The position numbers and the translations under genes are program-made. Positions 58,267 through 64,000 of a stretch of 64,000 nucleotides of DNA are shown here, one piece after another. Under the pieces are notes generated by a model, which was not told the DNA's origin, searched no databases, and was given only the letters and a program-made list of their open reading frames with translations. Within the stretch, counting starts at the first letter, position 1; every line of letters begins with the position of its first letter. The stretch comes from Corinectria fuckeliana (lineage: Eukaryota > Ascomycota > Sordariomycetes > Hypocreales > Nectriaceae), in assembly GCA_019137255.1 (NCBI GenBank), contig WPDH01000074.1:62001-126000 (forward strand), given 5' to 3'.

Positions 58267-61200
58267 ATGGACCCCAACGACCCCGACGACTGCGCCCGCC
58301 CGCATCTACCGGCATGGATGGATGCTTTCGCGCCGTCTCACCCCTCCGATACCCCGCGGAAGCGCCGCTCAAACGACGATATCCTCAGTGACCCGGCCTT
58401 CGACGTCTCCGTCGACTTCAACTCCCAGGAAGGGTTCTACGAGGCCGCAAAGAAGAAGAAGCCCCAGAAGCAGTCGCTCCCTCCGCCCCCGCCCCCACCT
58501 CCGCCTCCAGTGCCGCCCCCGCCTGCCGACGAGGGCAACAAGGGCGATGGTGCTGGTGGTGACGCCAACGGTGGTGATGCCGCCGGAGGTGCTGGCGGCG
58601 ATGGGAACAGCGGCGGTGGTGCTGGCGGCGGCTGGGGAGACTTTGCAGCATCCAAGCCCAAGAAGAAGAAGGGCAAAGACGGACTCGATGCAGGCTTGCC
58701 TAGCATACCTACCAACGACTTCGGTGCGGACTCGTTTGATGAAATTAAGCTGGGGGATGATATGGGAGGGAAGCTGGACTTGAATCTCGGCCCCCCGGAC
58801 ACCAAGGGCTCATTTGGTTCCTGGGGCACCAAGTGGGATTGGGCCGGTGGTGGGGGTGGTGGAAATGACACCGTGGCAGCCCCTGTCGAAACTCCAGCTG
58901 ACGATAACTCCTGGGACATCAATCGCGCAAAACCCAAAAAGCCCGGAAAGTCAAACCTCTCATTCGACGAGTTTGGTGAGACTACAGGACAACCTGAGGA
59001 GGAAAAGGAGGACCCCTGGGGCTTCGGCGCTAAAAAGCCCTCCAGCAAGAAAAAAGAGTCAAGCACATGGGGATCTCCTCCCGCAAACGAGAAGAAGGAC
59101 TCCCTTGACCAAGGCGATCTTTGGGGCTTCGACGCTTCCAAAAAGAAGCCCTTGGCTGAAACAATGCCGGACAGGAAGGACACCGAGGACATCTGGGGCA
59201 CTTGGGGCATCACAAAGAAGGACAGGGCGAAGAAGAAGGGCATCATCGACGACCTCGCCGGATCCCCCCCGGCACCAGCACCCGATCCACCGTCAGTAGA
59301 TGACATGTGGGGTGGCTGGTCCAAGAAGGACAAGAAGCCTTCAATCTGGGGCGCGCCAGAGGTGCCGGAACCAGCACCGGATCCGCCAACCCAAGATGAT
59401 GGCAAGAACGAAAGCGATGAATTCTGGAACACGTTCGGTACTAAGAAGAAGGGCCCAGTGGAGGAGGTGGAGGAACCACCCGAGGAGAAGCCTGCGGACG
59501 GGTGGTCAGCTTGGGGCCTTGCGAAAAAGGCCACAAAAAAAGCGTCCATATTTCCAGAGTTTGGTGACGACAAGTCCGAAGACCACCAGAAATCAGGAGA
59601 TGACGGCTGGGACCTCTGGGGAACGGGAAAGAAGAAGAAGAATGACCTAATCAGCTTGGACGAGGTCCCCCCGGCCGCCCCATCCCCCGAACCGGAGAGC
59701 GGTGGTGGTGGTTTCTTCGCCTCATGGGGCCTAGGTGGTGGTAAGAAGAAGAAGGCCGCCGAGCCTCCTGCTTGGAAACCGGACGCTATTGAGGAGCCTA
59801 GCGATGAGTTCTGGAATTCCGTTGGCAAGAAGAAGTCTGACCCGCTCGAATTCCTCGACGATACTGCCGGTAAGACAATCCATCCTGAAGACGAGGAGGA
59901 GTGTACGAACAGCAAGGCCAAACGAGACGACGACTCCGATCAAATTCTTTGTGTAAAACGAGAAAGTCTAAAGCTCGGATGGACGCCTTGAATAACCTAC
60001 CTCCTCCAGCGTCAACACCCCCTTGTAATGAACTTTGCTAAATTAGACGGATAATAGCAAAACAACTAGCCGAAGAACAGGCCGCCCGAGAGGCGGAAGC
60101 ACAGGCGGCTAAGGAAGCCGAGGAGAATGCTGCTCGTGCGGCAGAAGAGGCCGAGGCCAAGGCGGAAGACGACGAGCTTGCTACCTTGCTCGCGAAGAAG
60201 GCCAAACGAGGAGGCAAGCTCTTGAAGAAAGACACGGAACGAGTTGCCATCCTCGAGGCTAACGCCGCGAACCGAGCCGAGGACCGAGCCATCCGCGAGG
60301 CGGAGGAACAGGCTGCAAGGGATGCAGAAAATGCTGCCGCTGCGGAAGCTGCCGCCGCGACGGAAGCAGCGGCAGCAGAGGTCGCCGCCAAGGAGGCTGC
60401 AGCAGCAGAAGCAGCAGAGGCCGTAGCGGCAGAGGATGCAGAAATCGCGACTTTGCTGGCGAAAAAGGCCAAGCGAGGAGGAAAGCTACCGAAAAAAGAC
60501 ACGGAACGACTCAGCCTTCTCGAAGCCAACGCCGCCGAACGAGCCGCAGCACGCGCCACCCAAGACGCCGAAGAGCAAGCCGTCAAAGACGCCGAGGCTG
60601 CCGCTGTCGCCGATGCTGCCGCTGAGACGGCCGCCGCCGAAGATGTTGCTGCTGTAGAGGCATCGGGAGTTGACACTGCTGCGCAGGAGGCTGCCGCCGC
60701 CGAAGCAGCTGAAATTGCCAAGGAAGAGGAGGAGCTTGCAGCCCTAGTAGCAAAGAAGGCTAAGAAGGGCAAGCTCGGCAAGAAGGATACTGATCGTTTT
60801 AATATTCTCTCTGAAAACGCCGCTAAGCGAGCCGAGGAGCAAGCTGCTCACGGCGCTGAGGACCAGGCTGCAAAAGAGGCTGGAGAAGCTGCATTGGCTG
60901 AAGCTGCTGCTGCCGAGGAAGCTGCTGCACAGGAGGCCGCCGAGGCCGATGCTGCTGCTCAGGCCGCCGCTGAAGCTGACGCCGCCGCCGCCGCCGTCGT
61001 TGATGCCGAGGCGGCGGAAATCGCCAAGGAAGAGGAGGAATTGGACGCTCTCAAAGCAAAGAAGGCCAAAAAGGGCAAGCTGCTCAAGAAAGAGATGGAA
61101 CGGCTCACTGTGCTCGTAGGCCAGACTGTGAAACGAGCCCAAGAGAAAGCTGCGAAAGAAGCTGAAGAGGCTAGTGCCAAGGAGGCCTCAGAAGCCGCTG

Positions 61201-64000
61201 CCCGGGAGGCCGAGGCCGGCGCGGCTGCAGAAGCTGAAGCAGCTGCCGCCGCCGAAGCAGAGTCGGCAGAAATTGCCCTAGAAGAGGCTGAGCTTGCAAG
61301 CCTGGCAGCAAAGAAGGCTAAGAAGGGCAAACTCGGCAAGAAGGACACAGATCGCTTTAACATCCTCACTGAAAAGAGCACACAACGATCAGTGGCTCAA
61401 GCTGCTGCTGCGGAGGCAGCCGCCCCCGAAGAACCACCATTGGAAGAACCCCTGGCGGATCAGCTGCCCGTAGAAGACCCTCCTGCAGAAGACCCTCCAG
61501 CAGAAGATCCACCGGTCGAAGATCCGCCAGCTGATTCTGAAGAAGTTGTAGCGCAGGAGGCCGCTGATGCTGAAGCGGCCGCTGTTGCCGCGCAGGAGGC
61601 TGAAGCTGCTGCCATCGCCGAGGAAGAGACAGAGCGGGCTGCTTTAGTTGCTAAGAAAGCGAAGAGGGGCAAGCTCGGCAAGAAGGACACTGATCGTTTA
61701 GACATCCTGAACGAGAATGCCAATCAGCGAGAGGCAACAGCTGCCGCTAAGGCTGAAGAGCTTGAAGTTGCTGAGGCCGCCGCTGCTGAGGCCGAGGCCG
61801 CCGTTGCTGCAGCCGCTGCCGAAGCTGAAGCAGCCGCTGCTAAAGAGGCCGAAGCAGCTGAAATTGCCAAGGAAGAGGAGGAGCTCACAGCTTTGACATC
61901 AAAGAAGGCGAAAAGGGGCGGGAAGCTCAATAAGAAGGATACAGACCGTTTCAGTGTCCTGACAGAGAACGCCAACCAACGTGCTGAACAAGCAGCGAAA
62001 GAAGCGGAAGAAACTGCTCCTTCTGAAGCCGAGACCGCCGCCGCCGCCGCCGCCGCCGCAGCAGCAGAAGCTGAAGCAGCAGCCGCCGCAGAAACCGCCG
62101 CTCAGGAAGAAGCTGCTTCTAAGGAAGCTGCCGAGGCCGAAGAAGCCGCAGCCAAGGAAGCTGCCGCAGCTGAAGCTGCTGCTGGTGCCCAGGATACTGG
62201 GGCTGCTGCTATCGCCGAGGAGGAAGCAGAGCTAGCTGGCCTGTCTGCTAAGAAGGCAAAGAAGGGCAAACTTGGCAAGAAAGACAATGACCGTTTCATC
62301 CTCTTAATAGAGAACGCAGCAAAACGAGCAGAAGCCAATGCTGAGGCGACAGCTGCAAGCGAGGCAGACGAAGCCGCAGCTGCCGAAGCCGAAGCTGTCA
62401 CCACTGCGGAGGCAGAAGAGGCTGCTGCTGCAGAGGCTGCTGCAGAGGCCGTTGCAGCGGAAGAAACCGCTGCCGCTGAAGCTGCTGCTGCCGAGGATGC
62501 TGCTGCCCGTGAAGCTGCTGATACTGAGATCGCTGCTATTGCAGAAGAGACAGAACTGGCCGCCTTAGAAGACAAAAAGACAAGGAGGGGCAAGCTGGGC
62601 AAAAAGGATATAGATCGGTATAATTTGCTTGCTGCCAACGCTGCGCAACGAGCTGAGAAGGCAGCGGAGGAGGAGGCAGCCGCCATCGCTGCTGCTGACG
62701 TTGAAGCCGCCGCCGCCGCCGCTGCTGAAGCTGAGCAAGAAGCGGCTAGGCAAGCTGAAGACGCTGCCGCAGCTGCGGCCGCCGAGGCTGAAGCCGCTCT
62801 CATCGCTGAAGAGGAAGCTGAGCTCGCTGCTCTGGATGCTAAAAAGACAAGGAAAGGCAAGCTAGGCAGAAAGGATACAGACCGCTACAATATCCTTATC
62901 GACAACGCCGCTCAGAGAGCCCAGAAGGCAGCAGAAGAGGAAGCTGCTACTAATGCTGCCACTGAGGCTGAGATTGAGGATGCCGCCCCTGACCCAGTGG
63001 AGGAGGAGGGTGAAGACGCTGATGTTTTTGAGGATGCAGAAGTTTTCGAGGATGCGGCGGATTCAATCATCCCCGACGTCCCCGCTGTTGATGAGGAGGC
63101 TGCCGCCGCTGAGCTCGCTACAGCAGAAGCCGCAGAGGCCGAAGCTGCTGTCATCGCAGAGGAAGAAAGCGAGCTGGCTGCTTTGGAAGCTAAGAAGGCA
63201 AGGAAGGGCAGGCTGGGCAAGAAGGATACAGACCGATACGACATCCTGACCGACAACGCTGCGCAAAGAGCCGCAAAGGTAGCAGAGGAGCAAGCCGCCG
63301 CTGAGGCAGAGGAGGCGGCAGCAGCTGAAGCCACAGCGGCGGAAGACATTGCTGCCGCTGAAGCTGCAGACGCAGCAGGCGCAGCTGCTATCGCTGACGA
63401 GGAGGCTGAATTGGCTGGCTTGGAAGCAAAGAAAACTCGAAAAGGAAGGCTTGGCAAGAAGGACACAGACCGATACAACATCTTGTCTGAAAGCGCCGCG
63501 CAGAGAGCCACGCAGGTAGCAGAGGAACAAGCTGCTAAGGATGCGGAGGAGGCTGATGTAGCAGAAGCTGCCGCCGCTGAAGAAGCAGCCACTGCCGAGG
63601 CTGCTGCCGATGAGGCTGCCACTGAGGAGGCCGCCGCTGCTGAAGCTGCCGCCGCTGATGAAGCTACCGCTGCTGATGAAGCCGATGCTGCCGTTGATGA
63701 GTCAGGTGCCGCCGAGGGTGTCGAGGCCGAGGAGGCCGCTACTATTGCCGCCGAGGAAGAGGAGCTGGCTTCGTTGTCTGCCAAAAAAGCAAAGAAGGGC
63801 AAACTTGGCAGGAAAGACACTGATCGCTTTAACATCCTAACTGAGAATGCCGCACAGAGAGCTGAAAAGGCCGCCGAGGAACAAGCAGCTAAGGACGCTG
63901 AGGACGCTGCTGCAGCAGAAGCCGAAGAAGCTGCCGCCGCCGAGGCAGCAGCGGCAGCAGAGGCTGAAGAAGTCGCTGCCGCCGAAGCTGCTGCTGCTGA
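58267..64000 (+). CDS. Giant modular repeat protein: WG/Lys repeats plus Ala/Glu array (3' truncated by window)
   Basis: I do not recognise this family. Exon 1 starts at 58,267. Residues 1-75 are polar (SDPAFDVSVDFNSQEGFYEA) and precede a proline run and a Gly-rich linker. From about residue 118 to 528 there are about 11 units of the form acidic-x-W-G/N-x-x-G-x-K-K-K (PWGFGAKK, LWGFDASKKK, FWNTFGTKKK, LWGTGKKKK). An intron then ends at 60,046 (TTTGCTAAATTAG). Its donor is uncertain: GTGTAC at 59,901 gives a direct in-phase join (PEDEEE to RIIAKQLAEEQ). The stronger GTAAGA at 59,870 needs an extra small exon. From 60,047 one frame stays open to 64,000: Ala/Glu-rich helix-like sequence interrupted at least 13 times by a basic core such as AKKAKKGKLGKKDTDRF. 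The protein exceeds 1,800 residues within the window alone. No signal peptide or membrane segment is seen. Confidence 0.8.
58620..59850 (+). repeat. WG/GW-rich, lysine-tailed protein repeat region
   Basis: About 11 degenerate units, each an acidic lead, a tryptophan usually followed by Gly, a short spacer with a second Phe/Trp/Gly, and a Lys cluster. There are about 12 WG dipeptides and several GW. Spacing between tryptophan units is roughly 25-50 residues. Confidence 0.8.
60190..63840 (+). repeat. 13-fold Ala/Glu repeat with basic KGKLGKKDTDR core
   Basis: The basic core starts at 60192, 60459, 60750, 61056, 61308, 61650, 61899, 62247, 62571, 62838, 63189, 63426 and 63780, all in the same frame, with spacings of 237-354 nt (79-118 residues). 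Around the core the order is acidic (AEEEELAAL), core (AKKAKKGKLGKKDTDR), FNIL or YNIL, NAAQRA, and then variable Ala/Glu sequence. A Pro/acidic insert (repeated EDPPA) lies at about 61,430-61,545 and an acidic insert (VFEDAEVFEDA) at about 63,000-63,060. Confidence 0.9.

Noticed and set aside
58437..59921. 494-codon minus-strand frame opposite the WG repeat region
   Set aside because: It is a shadow of Lys/Asp/Gly/Pro codons, giving Phe/Ser/Pro low complexity with no domain, while the plus strand shows ordered repeats.
60038..63835. Several long minus-strand frames rich in Ala and Ser opposite the repeat array
   Set aside because: They are the antisense of Ala/Glu codons (GCN/GAN), which rarely give stops on the other strand. 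Each is only one segment long, with no splice signals or domains.

Overview
The window is nuclear DNA of a filamentous ascomycete (Pezizomycotina, most likely Sordariomycetes/Hypocreales). The evidence is short introns (about 49-206 nt) with GTAAGT/GTGAGT-type donors and CTAAC-like branch sites, GC-rich coding sequence, and a typical fungal gene set: SUN-family wall protein, alternative oxidase, Crz1/CrzA, a single Mad/Bub kinase and a DUF7053 protein. The order-level placement is an inference. Genes lie on both strands with no operons, as expected for a eukaryote.

Left arm (1-10 kb): a Hos2-type class I histone deacetylase (+), a secreted GH114 polygalactosaminidase-like gene (+) whose frame is broken several times and which contains an assembly gap inside a poly-C run, an Fmp42-like MFS transporter (-), and a SUN-family cell-wall protein (-). 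About 10.7 kb of gene-poor sequence follows (10.05-20.78 kb). It carries one clear mobile-element relic: a 443-bp AT-rich element with Tc1/mariner-like terminal inverted repeats and TA flanks.

Centre (20.8-44.4 kb), a compact housekeeping block: a three-finger C2H2 regulator (+), DGAT2 (+), Apn1-type AP endonuclease (+), a Bub1/Mad3 checkpoint kinase (-), enolase (-), Pno1/Dim2 (-), Mdm31 (+), eIF3j/Hcr1 (-) and alternative oxidase (+). Pno1 and Mdm31 share a 416-bp divergent promoter. Apn1/Bub1 and Mdm31/Hcr1 are convergent pairs.

Right arm (44.4-64 kb): a gene-poor spacer with a second poly-C/NN assembly gap, the calcineurin-responsive factor Crz1 (+), a small DUF7053 gene (-), another gene-poor stretch, and then the most unusual locus. 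From 58,267 to the right edge runs one very large gene. Its N-terminal half carries about 11 tryptophan/lysine-rich WG units. Its second part is an Ala/Glu-rich array in which a basic core (KGKLGKKDTDR-type) recurs at least 13 times in a single open frame and is still continuing at base 64,000. I do not recognise this family; it is the best candidate here for something undescribed.

The long spacers are peppered with short palindromic tracts built from TAC/GTA words (for example a perfect 18-bp palindrome at 11,413-11,430). None was seen inside a coding exon.
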